Source: Candidatus Pelagibacterales bacterium (GTDB lineage Bacteria; Pseudomonadota; Alphaproteobacteria; TMED109). Taken from it: a stretch of 9,982 bases of DNA. Location: the NCBI GenBank assembly GCA_002684605.1, contig NYVM01000076.1, positions 3,122-13,103 on the forward strand, in the 5' to 3' direction. The notes below the pieces were generated by a model that was not told where the DNA came from, searched no databases, and saw nothing but the letters and a program-made list of their open reading frames with translations. The position numbers were made by a program, and so were the translations under genes. Positions 1 through 6,464 of the stretch are shown piece after piece. Position 1 is the stretch's first letter. Every line of letters starts with the position of its first letter.

Positions 1-20
1 CCAAAAAGTATCATTATCAT
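1..20 (-). CDS. adk: Adenylate kinase, first codons only (partial)
   Basis: Only the first six full codons and two further bases are in the window, reading M-I-M-I-L-F and then the start of a G codon. This matches the N-terminus of adenylate kinase (M-x-I-I-L-F-G), which leads into the GPPGAGKGT P-loop in the family. The enzyme is cytosolic and interconverts ATP + AMP with 2 ADP. The ATG shares its A with the secY stop codon (TAATG), and an AGAGG motif about 9 bases upstream, inside the last secY codons, can serve as ribosome binding site. A second ATG six bases on is possible, but it would shorten the N-terminus and sit too far from that motif. Position directly after secY is typical of alphaproteobacteria and of many Gram-positives. 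Identity rests on very few residues plus gene order. Confidence 0.8.
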
Positions 21-1360
21 TACATTCGCCCTCTAAGTTTAGATTTTTTTATTAAACCTTCATATTGTTGCGCTATTAAATGAGAATGAATTTGAGCTAC
101 TGTATCCATAGTAACATTAACAACAATAAGTAAGCTTGTTCCTCCAAAATAAAAAGGAACTGCATATTTTGCAATTAAAATTTCAGGAAGGATACAAACC
201 AAACTTAAATATAATGCACCTACAACAGTTAGCCTTGTTAAAACATGGTCGATATATAATGTCGTATTTTGACCTGGCCTAATGCCAGGAATGAAACCAC
301 CATTTTTTTTAAGATTATCGGCTGTATCTTCAGGGTTAAAAACTATAGAAGTATAAAAGAAGGAGAAAAACATTATTGCTGCAATATATAAAGCCATATA
401 TAGTGGTTGTCCTCTACCTAAAAGCGCAGTCACATCAAGCATCCAACTTGGTCCTGAACTCGCATTAAAGCTCATTGCAGTAACTGGTAAAAGCAATATA
501 GATGAAGCAAATATAGGAGGTATAACACCCGCTGTATTTATTTTTAATGGAAGGTGACTAGAATCGCCTTGAAAAACTTTCATACCTAATTGTCTTTTAG
601 GGTATTGTATTAATAATCTTCTTTGTGCTCTCTCTACGAAAACTATAAAAGCTATAACAGCTACTGACATCAATAATAAAAATACTATAAATAATCCTGA
701 TAAAGCCCCTGTTTTTCCTAATTCTAATGTAGATACTAACGACACAGGAAGGTTTGCAACAATACCTGCCATAATTATAAGCGAAATACCATTACCAATC
801 CCTCTCGCTGTGATCTGTTCACCTAGCCACATTAAGAACACAGTACCTCCTGTTAAAGAAACTACGGTTGTAAATTTAAACATAAAACCTGGGTCCATGA
901 CTGCTGGGCCTGAAGATGAAGTTAAATTTTCTAAACCACTTGCTATACCTAAGCCTTGTACAGCTGCTAAAAAAACTGTCCCATATCGAGTATATTGAAT
1001 AATTGTTTTTCTACCTGCATCACCGTCTTTTTTTAGTGCACCTAGATGAGGCGAGACTGTAGTCATAAGTTGAATTATAATAGATGCAGATATATATGGC
1101 ATTATATTTAAAGCAAAAATTGTCATTCTGCTAAGTGCGCCACCAGAAAACATATCAAACATACCTAAAATACCACCAGCATTTTGCTGAAAAATATCAT
1201 TCAGTGCCTGAGAATCTATTCCCGGCAGAGGTATGTATGTGCCTAACCTATAGACAATTAGCGCAGCTAAAGTAAATAATATTTTTTTCTTTAATTCTTT
1301 TGCTTTAGATAAAGCTCCAAAATTTACAGAAGCAGCTAACTGTTCAGCAGCAGAAGCCAT
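20..1360 (-). CDS. secY: Protein translocase subunit SecY
   Basis: SecY is the channel-forming subunit of the SecYEG translocon in the inner membrane. It passes unfolded proteins to the periplasm with SecA, or inserts membrane proteins co-translationally with SRP. The 446 residues are of normal length and show about ten hydrophobic segments, the first near residues 28-46. The plug region lies around residues 62-80 (GGILGMFDMFSGGALSR), and NGISLII is at 190-196. The cytosolic loop FVERAQRRLLIQYPKRQ is at 241-257, and the C5 loop contact motif GGFIPGIRPG is at 354-363. The basic C-terminus ends KKSKLRGRM. The MASAAEQLAA start is the usual alphaproteobacterial one, and GAGG lies 7 bases before the ATG. 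A 40-base gap, the longest in the window, separates it from rplO. No rpmJ follows, unlike in enterobacteria; adk starts on its stop codon. Confidence 0.98.
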   Translation of the reverse strand: MASAAEQLAASVNFGALSKAKELKKKILFTLAALIVYRLGTYIPLPGIDSQALNDIFQQNAGGILGMFDMFSGGALSRMTIFALNIMPYISASIIIQLMTTVSPHLGALKKDGDAGRKTIIQYTRYGTVFLAAVQGLGIASGLENLTSSSGPAVMDPGFMFKFTTVVSLTGGTVFLMWLGEQITARGIGNGISLIIMAGIVANLPVSLVSTLELGKTGALSGLFIVFLLLMSVAVIAFIVFVERAQRRLLIQYPKRQLGMKVFQGDSSHLPLKINTAGVIPPIFASSILLLPVTAMSFNASSGPSWMLDVTALLGRGQPLYMALYIAAIMFFSFFYTSIVFNPEDTADNLKKNGGFIPGIRPGQNTTLYIDHVLTRLTVVGALYLSLVCILPEILIAKYAVPFYFGGTSLLIVVNVTMDTVAQIHSHLIAQQYEGLIKKSKLRGRM

Positions 1361-1394
1361 TTTAAATCCTCTTTAATATTAAAATTACTAAAAA

Positions 1395-1417
1395 TAAGTT
1401 CTAAACTTTAGAACTTA
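1395..1417 (-). repeat. Perfect 11-bp inverted repeat at the rplO 3' end, possible weak attenuator
   Basis: Positions 1395-1405 (TAAGTTCTAAA) are the exact reverse complement of 1407-1417, with a single central base. In mRNA this could fold as a stem of about 9 pairs with a loop of about 5. The stem spans the rplO stop codon. On the minus strand a run of five T follows at once (1394-1390). A hairpin plus U-run is the layout of an intrinsic terminator, but only two of the pairs are G-C, so any termination would be weak and most transcripts should read on into secY. The repeat is seen directly; the role is inference. Confidence 0.55.
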
Positions 1418-1901
1418 CACTCTTATCTTTATCTTTTACTTTACGAACAATAATAGAAACTTTTCCACCTACTTTTTCAATTGCTTCTTTAGCTGAAGCT
1501 GTTAGAGCAGTCACTTCAATCTGAATATTAGACTTTAGAGAACCATTACCTAATAACTTAACACCATCTTTTGCTTTTTTAATTACTCTTGTTAGCTTTA
1601 AGACTTCTGCATTAATTGGTTTTTTGGGATCAATCTTACCTGCATCTATAGCCTTTTGGATAATATCTATACCTACAGTTACATAATTTTTTCTATTTGG
1701 ACTTGTAAAACCATATTTAGGCAGACGTCTATGCAACGGCATTTGACCACCTTCAAAACCTTTTATAGCTACACCTGCTCTAGCTTTTTGGCCCTTATGT
1801 CCTTTTCCAGCTGTCTTGCCAGTTCCAGAGCCAATACCTCTTCCTACTCTTTTTCTGTTTTGTCTTGCTGAATCATTATCTCTGATTTCATTAAGTCTCA
1901 T
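1401..1901 (-). CDS. rplO: 50S ribosomal protein L15
   Basis: L15 is a late-assembling large-subunit protein that binds 23S rRNA. With the start chosen here it has 166 residues. The glycine-rich basic N-terminus runs RKRVGRGIGSGTGKTAGKG (about 16-34), followed by AIKGFEGGQMPLHRRLPKYG (45-64). The C-terminal signature KLLGNGSLKSNIQIEVTALT lies at about 115-134. An in-frame ATG four codons upstream (1913) would give a 170-residue form starting MESN. I prefer 1901 because family members begin M-x-L-N-E-L-R-D, and because GGAGAG at 1911-1906 sits at proper distance before 1901 while nothing comparable precedes 1913. The C-terminal end DKDKSVSSKV is a short polar tail. The gene ends in TAG inside an inverted repeat. 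Confidence 0.96.
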   Translation of the reverse strand: MRLNEIRDNDSARQNRKRVGRGIGSGTGKTAGKGHKGQKARAGVAIKGFEGGQMPLHRRLPKYGFTSPNRKNYVTVGIDIIQKAIDAGKIDPKKPINAEVLKLTRVIKKAKDGVKLLGNGSLKSNIQIEVTALTASAKEAIEKVGGKVSIIVRKVKDKDKSVSSKV

Positions 1902-1905
1902 ATTA

Positions 1906-1911
1906 CTCTCC
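1906..1911 (-). promoter_or_regulatory. Shine-Dalgarno deciding the rplO start
   Basis: Minus-strand GGAGAG; its GGAG core is 6 bases before the ATG at 1901. Its first G is the last base of the alternative ATG at 1913, so initiation at 1913 would place this motif inside the gene. The bases before 1913 (AAGTGGGTAA) hold only a poor match. Confidence 0.75.
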
Positions 1912-1932
1912 ATTTACCCACTTAGTTTAATT

Positions 1933-2115
1933 CTATTCTACTACTTTTACTAAATGCTTAACTTTTGCAACCATTCCACGAATTGAGGGCGTATCTTCTA
2001 AAACACTCTTACGATTGATTTTATTAAGTCCTAATCCTATCAAAGTTCCTCTTTGATCAGACTTTCTTCCGATAGGACTATGTACTTGTACAACTGTTAA
2101 TTTGCTATTAGCCAT
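1933..2115 (-). CDS. rpmD: 50S ribosomal protein L30
   Basis: L30 is a small large-subunit protein that contacts 23S rRNA. The 60 residues fit the short bacterial form. Recognisable are the first strand [19 protein letters not shown] (7-25), the helix [19 protein letters not shown] (25-43) and the closing [16 protein letters not shown]. The gene begins two bases after the rpsE stop. A full AAGGAGG at 2129-2123, encoded by the last rpsE codons (Lys-Glu-Ala), lies 7 bases before its ATG and is one of the strongest ribosome binding sites in the window. Stop is TAG. It occupies its usual place between rpsE and rplO. Confidence 0.97.
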   Translation of the reverse strand: MANSKLTVVQVHSPIGRKSDQRGTLIGLGLNKINRKSVLEDTPSIRGMVAKVKHLVKVVE

Positions 2116-2117
2116 TT

Positions 2118-2672
2118 TTACGCCTCCTTTGCATCCTTATCAGTATTTTTTTCTACCTTTTTACCTACTACTGAACTTACTTTTAAACCTCTTCTACTTG
2201 CCACTCCTCGAGGAGATTGCAAATTCGATAGAGCGTCAAAAGTAGCACGTATCATATTATATGGATTAGCACTACCTTGCGACTTAGTAACTACATCTTG
2301 AACTCCTAAAGTTTCAAAAACAGCTCTCATAGGTCCTCCAGCTATTATACCCGTTCCAGCAGGGGCACTTCTAACTAAAACTTTTGATGCACCATGATAA
2401 CCTAGCACATCATGATGGACTGTTCTTCCATCCCTAAGAGGAACTCTAATCATCTCTTTTTTTGCTTTATCGGTAGCTTTTTTAATGGCTTCTGGAACTT
2501 CTTTAGCTTTTCCTTTTGCAAAACCTACCTGTCCTTTTGCATCACCAGCTATCACTAAGGCTGCAAACCCGAATCTTCTACCGCCCTTAACAACTTTAGA
2601 AACACGATTAATTCCAACTAATTTGTCGAGAAGATCATCGCCTTCTTTATCGTTTTTTTTTCCTCTAGCCAT
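2118..2672 (-). CDS. rpsE: 30S ribosomal protein S5
   Basis: S5 sits at the mRNA entry side of the small subunit and contributes to decoding accuracy and helicase action with S3 and S4. The N-terminal double-stranded RNA-binding domain contains [20 protein letters not shown] (21-40), the loop region in which spectinomycin-resistance and ram changes are known in E. coli. The C-terminal domain has [20 protein letters not shown] (101-120) and [21 protein letters not shown]. At 184 residues it is longer than the 167 of E. coli because of a charged tail, [12 protein letters not shown], as is common in alphaproteobacteria. The end of the gene encodes the AAGGAGG that serves rpmD. A run of nine A lies in codons 4-7. 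AGGAG lies 6 bases before its own ATG. Confidence 0.98.
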   Translation of the reverse strand: MARGKKNDKEGDDLLDKLVGINRVSKVVKGGRRFGFAALVIAGDAKGQVGFAKGKAKEVPEAIKKATDKAKKEMIRVPLRDGRTVHHDVLGYHGASKVLVRSAPAGTGIIAGGPMRAVFETLGVQDVVTKSQGSANPYNMIRATFDALSNLQSPRGVASRRGLKVSSVVGKKVEKNTDKDAKEA

Positions 2673-2692
2673 AAACTACTCCTAAATTTATC

Positions 2693-3058
2693 TTAAAATA
2701 CTAAGCCGTTACCTCTTGCTGCTTCAGCCAAAGCCTTTACGCGTCCATGATATACATACGAACCTCTATCAAAAACCACTTCTTTTAAACCAGAATCTTT
2801 TGCTAATTTAGCTATCATTGCGCCCACTTGTTGAGCCGCAGATACATTACCGCCAAATGCTTTTTTTGTTTTAAATTCTTTATCCATAGTAGAAGCTGAT
2901 AATAAAGTTTTACCATTAACATCATCTATAATTTGAGCATATATATTCTGATTTGATCTATAAACACTTAACCTAAGCCTAGACACACCATTCTTTTTTA
3001 AATTGTATCTATTTCTTTTTTTTCTTCTATCGTCTTTTTGTCTATTTTTTATTGTCAT
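2693..3058 (-). CDS. rplR: 50S ribosomal protein L18
   Basis: L18 binds 5S rRNA together with L5 and helps dock it in the central protuberance. The 121 residues are normal for the family. A basic N-terminus ([16 protein letters not shown], 9-24) leads into [20 protein letters not shown] (27-46). The C-terminal signature [20 protein letters not shown] occupies about 94-113, and the protein ends ARGNGLVF. The gene starts 7 bases after rplF, with only a modest AGGTG motif before the ATG, part of which overlaps the rplF stop. A 20-base gap separates it from rpsE. Confidence 0.98.
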   Translation of the reverse strand: MTIKNRQKDDRRKKRNRYNLKKNGVSRLRLSVYRSNQNIYAQIIDDVNGKTLLSASTMDKEFKTKKAFGGNVSAAQQVGAMIAKLAKDSGLKEVVFDRGSYVYHGRVKALAEAARGNGLVF

Positions 3059-3065
3059 AATTCAC

Positions 3066-3599
3066 CTATTTTTTCTTACCTTCTTTTTGTCTCACAAATT
3101 CATCAGAATATCTAACGCCCTTACCTTTATAAGGCTCAGGTTTTCTTAATGACCTTATTTCTGATGCAAATTGACCTACTTTCTGTTTACTAAAACCTGT
3201 AATCAATATTTCAGTTGGTTTTTCACACTTAACTTTTATTTCATTTGGAATAGCTACTTTAATATCATGACTATATCCTAGCTGCAGATTTAGTATGTCT
3301 CCCTCAACTGCCGCTCGATAACCTACTCCTTTAACAATTAAAGTCTTAGAAAAACCTTTATCCACCCCAATTACCATATTATTTATTAAAGATCTAACTA
3401 ATCCCCAATGCGACAAAGAATTTTTTTCTTTATTCATAGGTTTCACTGAAACTTTATTATCTTTATATATAACTTCAACTGCATCAGTTATTACCTCTGA
3501 AAGCTCTCCAAGTTTACCTTTTACAGATAATACTTTTCCATCAATGCTAAAATTAACACCTTCTGGAATAGCTACATCATTTTTACCAATTCTTGACAT
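3066..3599 (-). CDS. rplF: 50S ribosomal protein L6
   Basis: L6 lies near the factor-binding site of the large subunit, beside the sarcin-ricin loop, and consists of two similar alpha/beta domains. At 177 residues it matches the E. coli length. The start MSRIGKNDVAIPEGV is standard. Domain 1 includes SLSHWGLVRSLINNMVIGV (61-79), domain 2 begins near KTLIVKGVGYRAAVEGD (85-101), and the family signature PEPYKGKGVRYSDEFVRQKEGKKK closes the protein from about 154. AAGGA lies 9 bases before the ATG, overlapping the end of rpsH. Stop is TAG. Confidence 0.98.
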   Translation of the reverse strand: MSRIGKNDVAIPEGVNFSIDGKVLSVKGKLGELSEVITDAVEVIYKDNKVSVKPMNKEKNSLSHWGLVRSLINNMVIGVDKGFSKTLIVKGVGYRAAVEGDILNLQLGYSHDIKVAIPNEIKVKCEKPTEILITGFSKQKVGQFASEIRSLRKPEPYKGKGVRYSDEFVRQKEGKKK

Positions 3600-3611
3600 T
3601 TAATTTATTCC

Positions 3612-4010
3612 TTAAAATACACTACACAAAATTTCGCCACCTATATTGGCATTTCTAGCATCATGGTCAGACATTAACCCATTAGATGTTGATACTATTG
3701 ATATACCCAGCCCTCCATAATTTAAAGGCATATCATTCGAAGAAGAATATAACCTTAAACCTGGTTTAGAAGTTCTCTTAATCTCTTTTATGGCAGGTTT
3801 ACCTTCAAAATACTTTAACTCAATTATCAAAATATTTTTTTTATTATCATCTTCCTTTACAGTGTATCCTCTTATAAAACCTTCTTTTTTTAATACCTCT
3901 AACACTGCTGCTCTTAATTTAGACTTTGGGCACTCTACCATAGCTTTTTTTGCCATATGGCCATTTCTAATTCTAGTTAACATATCTCCTAATGGATCCT
4001 GCATAGTCAT
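3612..4010 (-). CDS. rpsH: 30S ribosomal protein S8
   Basis: S8 binds the central domain of 16S rRNA early in assembly. In E. coli it also represses the spc operon by binding mRNA at the start of rplE, so in this window it is the candidate feedback regulator. The 132 residues start [17 protein letters not shown]. The C-terminal RNA-binding part contains [19 protein letters not shown] (82-100) and [20 protein letters not shown] (100-119), and ends [14 protein letters not shown], which overlaps the rpsN stop, lies 7 bases before the first ATG; the ATG two codons later is too far from it. The gap from rpsN is 10 bases. Confidence 0.98.
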   Translation of the reverse strand: MTMQDPLGDMLTRIRNGHMAKKAMVECPKSKLRAAVLEVLKKEGFIRGYTVKEDDNKKNILIIELKYFEGKPAIKEIKRTSKPGLRLYSSSNDMPLNYGGLGISIVSTSNGLMSDHDARNANIGGEILCSVF

Positions 4011-4020
4011 AATTTATCTC

Positions 4021-4326
4021 CTACCAACTTGCTTTTGTTATGCCAGGAAGCTGGCCCGTTGATGCTAAGTCCCTAAAAGCAATTCTACTCATAGAAAATT
4101 TTCTATAATTTCCTCTGGGTCTCCCCGTTACTTCACATCTATTCCTTACTCTAATTTTTGATCCATTTTTAGGAAGCGATGCCAGTTTTAATATTGCTTT
4201 AAATCTATCTTCCTGAGATACATTTTTGTCTTTTATGATAACTTTTAATGCCAAACGTTTTTCTTTATGTAAGCCTACCATATATATTCTTTTTTTATTC
4301 TTATCTATTGCACTTTTTTTAGCCAT
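4021..4326 (-). CDS. rpsN: 30S ribosomal protein S14, zinc-free type
   Basis: S14 is a late-binding protein of the small-subunit head, next to S3 and S10. At 101 residues it is the long form found in alpha- and gammaproteobacteria. The signature [20 protein letters not shown] occupies 61-80, followed by [21 protein letters not shown]. Only one cysteine (Cys64) is present, so the CxxC pairs of the short zinc-binding form are absent; the protein should not depend on zinc. AGGAG lies 5 bases before the ATG and overlaps the rplE TAG stop. Its own TAG stop in turn overlaps the ribosome binding site for rpsH. Confidence 0.98.
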   Translation of the reverse strand: MAKKSAIDKNKKRIYMVGLHKEKRLALKVIIKDKNVSQEDRFKAILKLASLPKNGSKIRVRNRCEVTGRPRGNYRKFSMSRIAFRDLASTGQLPGITKASW

Positions 4327-4334
4327 TTTTTCTC

Positions 4335-4877
4335 CTATTTCCTAAACGGAAAGTTAAATTTTTTAAGTAATGCTAGTCCTTGATCATTTGTATTAGCAGA
4401 AGTACATATTATAATATCCATTCCCCTAACAGCATCTACATCATCATAATTTATTTCAGGAAAAACAATTTGCTCTTTTATTCCCAAGGCATAATTACCT
4501 CTCCCATCAAAACTTTTTGAACTTAAACCTCTAAAGTCTCTCACTCTAGGCAAAGATATATTAATTAGCCTATCTAAAAATTCATACATTTTTTCTTTTC
4601 TTAGAGTAACCTTACAGCCAATACTCATTCCATCTCTTAGCTTAAACGTCGCAACGGACTTTTTAGCTTTTGTCACTAAAACTTTTTGTCCGGAGATTTG
4701 AGTAAGGTCTTTTATAGCTCCTTCCATCTTTTTTTTATCAGAAGCAGCCTCTCCTACACCCATATTTAAAACTATTTTTTCTAGCTTTGGGATTTCATTT
4801 ACATTTTTACAATTCAATTCATCAAAAAGTTCTTTTTTGATGTTTGATTCATAAAGCTCTTTTAATCTTGCACTCAT
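4335..4877 (-). CDS. rplE: 50S ribosomal protein L5
   Basis: L5 binds 5S rRNA with L18 and L25-type proteins and contacts P-site tRNA and S13 across the subunit bridge. The 180 residues match the family. Landmarks are [14 protein letters not shown] (31-44), the segment [20 protein letters not shown] (62-81), [16 protein letters not shown] (104-119), and the C-terminal [20 protein letters not shown] (153-172) before FNFPFRK. GGAG lies 6 bases before the ATG. A three-codon mini-ORF (Met-Glu-Phe-stop) ends directly against this start. Codons 12-19 hold a 9-bp inverted repeat. The start region corresponds to the S8 target in E. coli. Confidence 0.98.
   Translation of the reverse strand: MSARLKELYESNIKKELFDELNCKNVNEIPKLEKIVLNMGVGEAASDKKKMEGAIKDLTQISGQKVLVTKAKKSVATFKLRDGMSIGCKVTLRKEKMYEFLDRLINISLPRVRDFRGLSSKSFDGRGNYALGIKEQIVFPEINYDDVDAVRGMDIIICTSANTNDQGLALLKKFNFPFRK
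4820..4842 (-). repeat. 9-bp inverted repeat within the first codons of rplE
   Basis: CATCAAAAA at 4820-4828 is the reverse complement of 4834-4842, with a 5-base loop. In mRNA it would form a stem 36 to 58 bases into rplE. It is mostly A-U pairs and encodes an ordinary lysine-rich segment (I-K-K-E-L-F-D), so it may be incidental. Its location is near where S8 binds spc mRNA in E. coli, but I do not see a clear S8-site core, so a regulatory role is only a suggestion. Confidence 0.3.
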
Positions 4878-4889
4878 TTAAAACTCCAT
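4878..4889 (-). other. Three-codon mini-ORF (Met-Glu-Phe-stop) abutting rplE
   Basis: On the minus strand the rplX stop TAA overlaps an ATG (TAATG), which opens ATG GAG TTT TAA, and the next three bases are the rplE ATG. The mini-ORF also contains the GGAG that serves as rplE ribosome binding site. It may be mere coincidence of an ATGGAG string, or it may take part in stop-and-restart coupling between rplX and rplE. The sequence is certain; the role is not. Confidence 0.35.
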
Positions 4890-5212
4890 TAATCTACTAG
4901 GTCACCAGAACGTTTAGCAAATCTTACTTTTCTACCGTCCTTTAAAAATTTATATCCTACTCTTGTAGCTTTATTATCTTTTGGATCTATATGAGATACA
5001 TTAGATACATGTATCGATAGTTCTTTATCTAATATACCACCTTGGGACGTTTGGCTTTGTGCAGTATGCTTCTTTGCTACATTTAAACCTCTCAAAACAA
5101 CCCTATTATTCCTTGGATAAACAGTAATAATTTCTCCAGACTTACCTTTATCTTTACCACTTATAACTAATACCTTATCACCTTTTTTTACTTTTAATTT
5201 CACTTTATCCAT
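4889..5212 (-). CDS. rplX: 50S ribosomal protein L24
   Basis: L24 is one of the two assembly initiators of the large subunit, binding the 5' domain of 23S rRNA close to the exit tunnel. The 107 residues begin with a KOW motif, KKGDKVLVISGKDKGKSGEI (9-28), followed by NRVVLRGLNVAKKHTAQSQT (36-55) and the HVSNVSHIDP strand (68-77). The end, RVGYKFLKDGRKVRFAKRSGDLVD, is typical. One base separates it from the rplN stop. GGAGG, encoded by the last rplN codons, lies 9 bases before its ATG. Confidence 0.98.
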   Translation of the reverse strand: MDKVKLKVKKGDKVLVISGKDKGKSGEIITVYPRNNRVVLRGLNVAKKHTAQSQTSQGGILDKELSIHVSNVSHIDPKDNKATRVGYKFLKDGRKVRFAKRSGDLVD

Positions 5213-5213
5213 A

Positions 5214-5582
5214 CTATAAAACCTCCGGTGCTAGAGAAATAATTTTCATGAATTTTTTTCCACGCAATTCTCTTGTAACAGGACCAAATATTCTTGTACC
5301 TATAGGCTCTTCTTGTTTATTTATTAATACAGCGGCATTACTATCAAATCTAATAGCACTTCCATCAACTCTTCGAATTTCCTTGCGTGTTCTTACTACA
5401 ACCGCCCTATGAACATCGCCTTTTTTAACCTTAGCTCTAGGTGCAGCTTCTTTAATAGACACAACAATTACATCACCTACCGCAGCATATCTTCTTTTAG
5501 ACCCTCCTAATACTTTAATGCACTGGACTCTCTTTGCTCCTGAGTTATCCGCTACACTTAAATTTGACTCTGTTTGTATCAT
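5214..5582 (-). CDS. rplN: 50S ribosomal protein L14
   Basis: L14 lies at the subunit interface, contributes to bridges with 16S rRNA and is the docking site for the silencing factor RsfS. It is the first gene of the spc half. The 122 residues (E. coli 123) start [19 protein letters not shown]. They carry the signature [20 protein letters not shown] (21-40), the basic [20 protein letters not shown] segment (48-67) and the conserved end [20 protein letters not shown] (93-112), IISLAPEVL. It follows a 26-base AT-rich gap and has only a weak GGAAAG before the ATG, one of the poorer ribosome binding sites here. Stop is TAG. Confidence 0.98.
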   Translation of the reverse strand: MIQTESNLSVADNSGAKRVQCIKVLGGSKRRYAAVGDVIVVSIKEAAPRAKVKKGDVHRAVVVRTRKEIRRVDGSAIRFDSNAAVLINKQEEPIGTRIFGPVTRELRGKKFMKIISLAPEVL

Positions 5583-5608
5583 TTTCTTTCCAATTAAATA
5601 TTTTTAAA

Positions 5609-5851
5609 TTACGAAGTAATACTGTCTGCTAATACTGTCCATGTTTTTTTCTTAGAAATTGGCCTACACTCAATAATTCTTACCTTATCACCAATTTTAT
5701 GGATATTATTTTCATCATGTGCATGAAATTTATTAGAGCGAGTTATCGTTTTTTTGTATAAAGGATGTCTTACGCGCCTATCTACATTAACAACTATAGT
5801 TTTTTCACTTGCTGCACTAACTACTGTTCCTTGCAAAACTCTCTTAGGCAT
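5609..5851 (-). CDS. rpsQ: 30S ribosomal protein S17
   Basis: S17 is a primary binder of the 5' domain of 16S rRNA with an OB fold. The 80 residues (E. coli 84) start [20 protein letters not shown]. They contain [20 protein letters not shown] (23-42) and the signature [18 protein letters not shown] (54-71). The gene overlaps the end of rpmC by 8 bases, the largest overlap in the window, and its AGAGGAG ribosome binding site is wholly inside rpmC. It is the last gene of the S10 half; a 26-base gap to rplN follows. Confidence 0.98.
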   Translation of the reverse strand: MPKRVLQGTVVSAASEKTIVVNVDRRVRHPLYKKTITRSNKFHAHDENNIHKIGDKVRIIECRPISKKKTWTVLADSITS

Positions 5852-6047
5852 TTACTGAACTCCTCTTTTGATCATTGATTGCTGTCCTAATTCTAGCGAT
5901 ATCTCTTCTTACCTGAAGTATTTTTGATGAATTTTCAAGTTGACCTGAAGCTTTTTGGAACCGTAAATTAAACTGCTCTTTTTTTAAATTAACTAAATCT
6001 ACCTTTAGCTCATCTTCTGTTTTTTGTTTTATATCTGAAAACTTCAT
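5844..6047 (-). CDS. rpmC: 50S ribosomal protein L29
   Basis: L29 sits with L23 at the tunnel exit, where SRP, trigger factor and SecYEG dock. The 67 residues form the usual helical hairpin: [20 protein letters not shown] (1-20), [20 protein letters not shown] (21-40, with the conserved LRFQ-x-A-S-GQLEN pattern) and the second helix [17 protein letters not shown]. It abuts rplP with no gap (TAAATG), and AGGAG encoded by the last rplP codons (Leu-Gly-Val) lies 5 bases before the ATG. The final 8 bases are shared with rpsQ in another frame. Confidence 0.98.
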   Translation of the reverse strand: MKFSDIKQKTEDELKVDLVNLKKEQFNLRFQKASGQLENSSKILQVRRDIARIRTAINDQKRSSVNA

Positions 6048-6464
6048 TTAAACTCCTAATTGTCTAGTAACAAATTTTGTGCGTATTGGTAACTTTGCTG
6101 AACCTAATTCAAGTGCTTCCCTAGCAAGAGCTTCTGTAACTCCATCTAATTCAAACATAATTCTTCCAGGTTTAACTTTAGCTGCCCAAAATTCTACAGA
6201 TCCCTTACCTTTACCCATTCTTACTTCAGTTGGTTTTTTAGTTACAGGTACATCTGGAAAAATTCTTATCCAAACTCTACCCTGCCTTTTTATATGTCTA
6301 GTAATAGCTCTTCTAGCAGCTTCTATCTGTCTAGCTGTAATTCTTTCTGGTTGTAGAGCCTTCATTCCATAGGACCCAAAATTAAGGGAAGTTCCACCTT
6401 TTGCATCTCCATGAATTCGGCCCTTATGTGCTTTTCTGAATTTTGTCCTTTTGGGGCTCATCAT
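6048..6464 (-). CDS. rplP: 50S ribosomal protein L16
   Basis: L16 organises the A-site tRNA region and the peptidyl transferase centre and is needed for late large-subunit maturation. The 138 residues (E. coli 136) start [19 protein letters not shown]. Later segments are [20 protein letters not shown] (38-57), the signature [12 protein letters not shown] (82-93) and [20 protein letters not shown] (98-117). Arg82 matches by position the arginine hydroxylated by YcfD in E. coli; whether it is modified here cannot be seen. The first ATG shares its A with the rpsC stop (TAATG). A second ATG follows at once, but the family's M-x-x-P spacing favours the first. The D20 in RIHGDAKGG and the following sequence look alphaproteobacterial. 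Confidence 0.98.
   Translation of the reverse strand: MMSPKRTKFRKAHKGRIHGDAKGGTSLNFGSYGMKALQPERITARQIEAARRAITRHIKRQGRVWIRIFPDVPVTKKPTEVRMGKGKGSVEFWAAKVKPGRIMFELDGVTEALAREALELGSAKLPIRTKFVTRQLGV

Noticed and set aside
1372..1383. 12-base palindrome TTTAATATTAAA upstream of secY
   Set aside because: Made only of A and T, and likely by chance in such AT-rich sequence; no second copy that would suggest an operator.
3790..4062. Plus-strand open frame of 90 codons across rpsH and the end of rpsN
   Set aside because: Antisense to two conserved ribosomal genes. The hydrophobic composition is what reverse-read Lys/Glu-rich codons give.
5583..5608. Possible spc promoter in the rpsQ-rplN gap
   Set aside because: The 26 bases are simply A/T-rich. 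I see no convincing -35 and -10 pair at proper spacing, and the imperfect A/T palindrome there is expected from composition.
6079..6372. Plus-strand open frame of 97 codons opposite rplP, with hydrophobic stretches
   Set aside because: A shadow of the conserved rplP codons; no ribosome binding site of note and no family resemblance.
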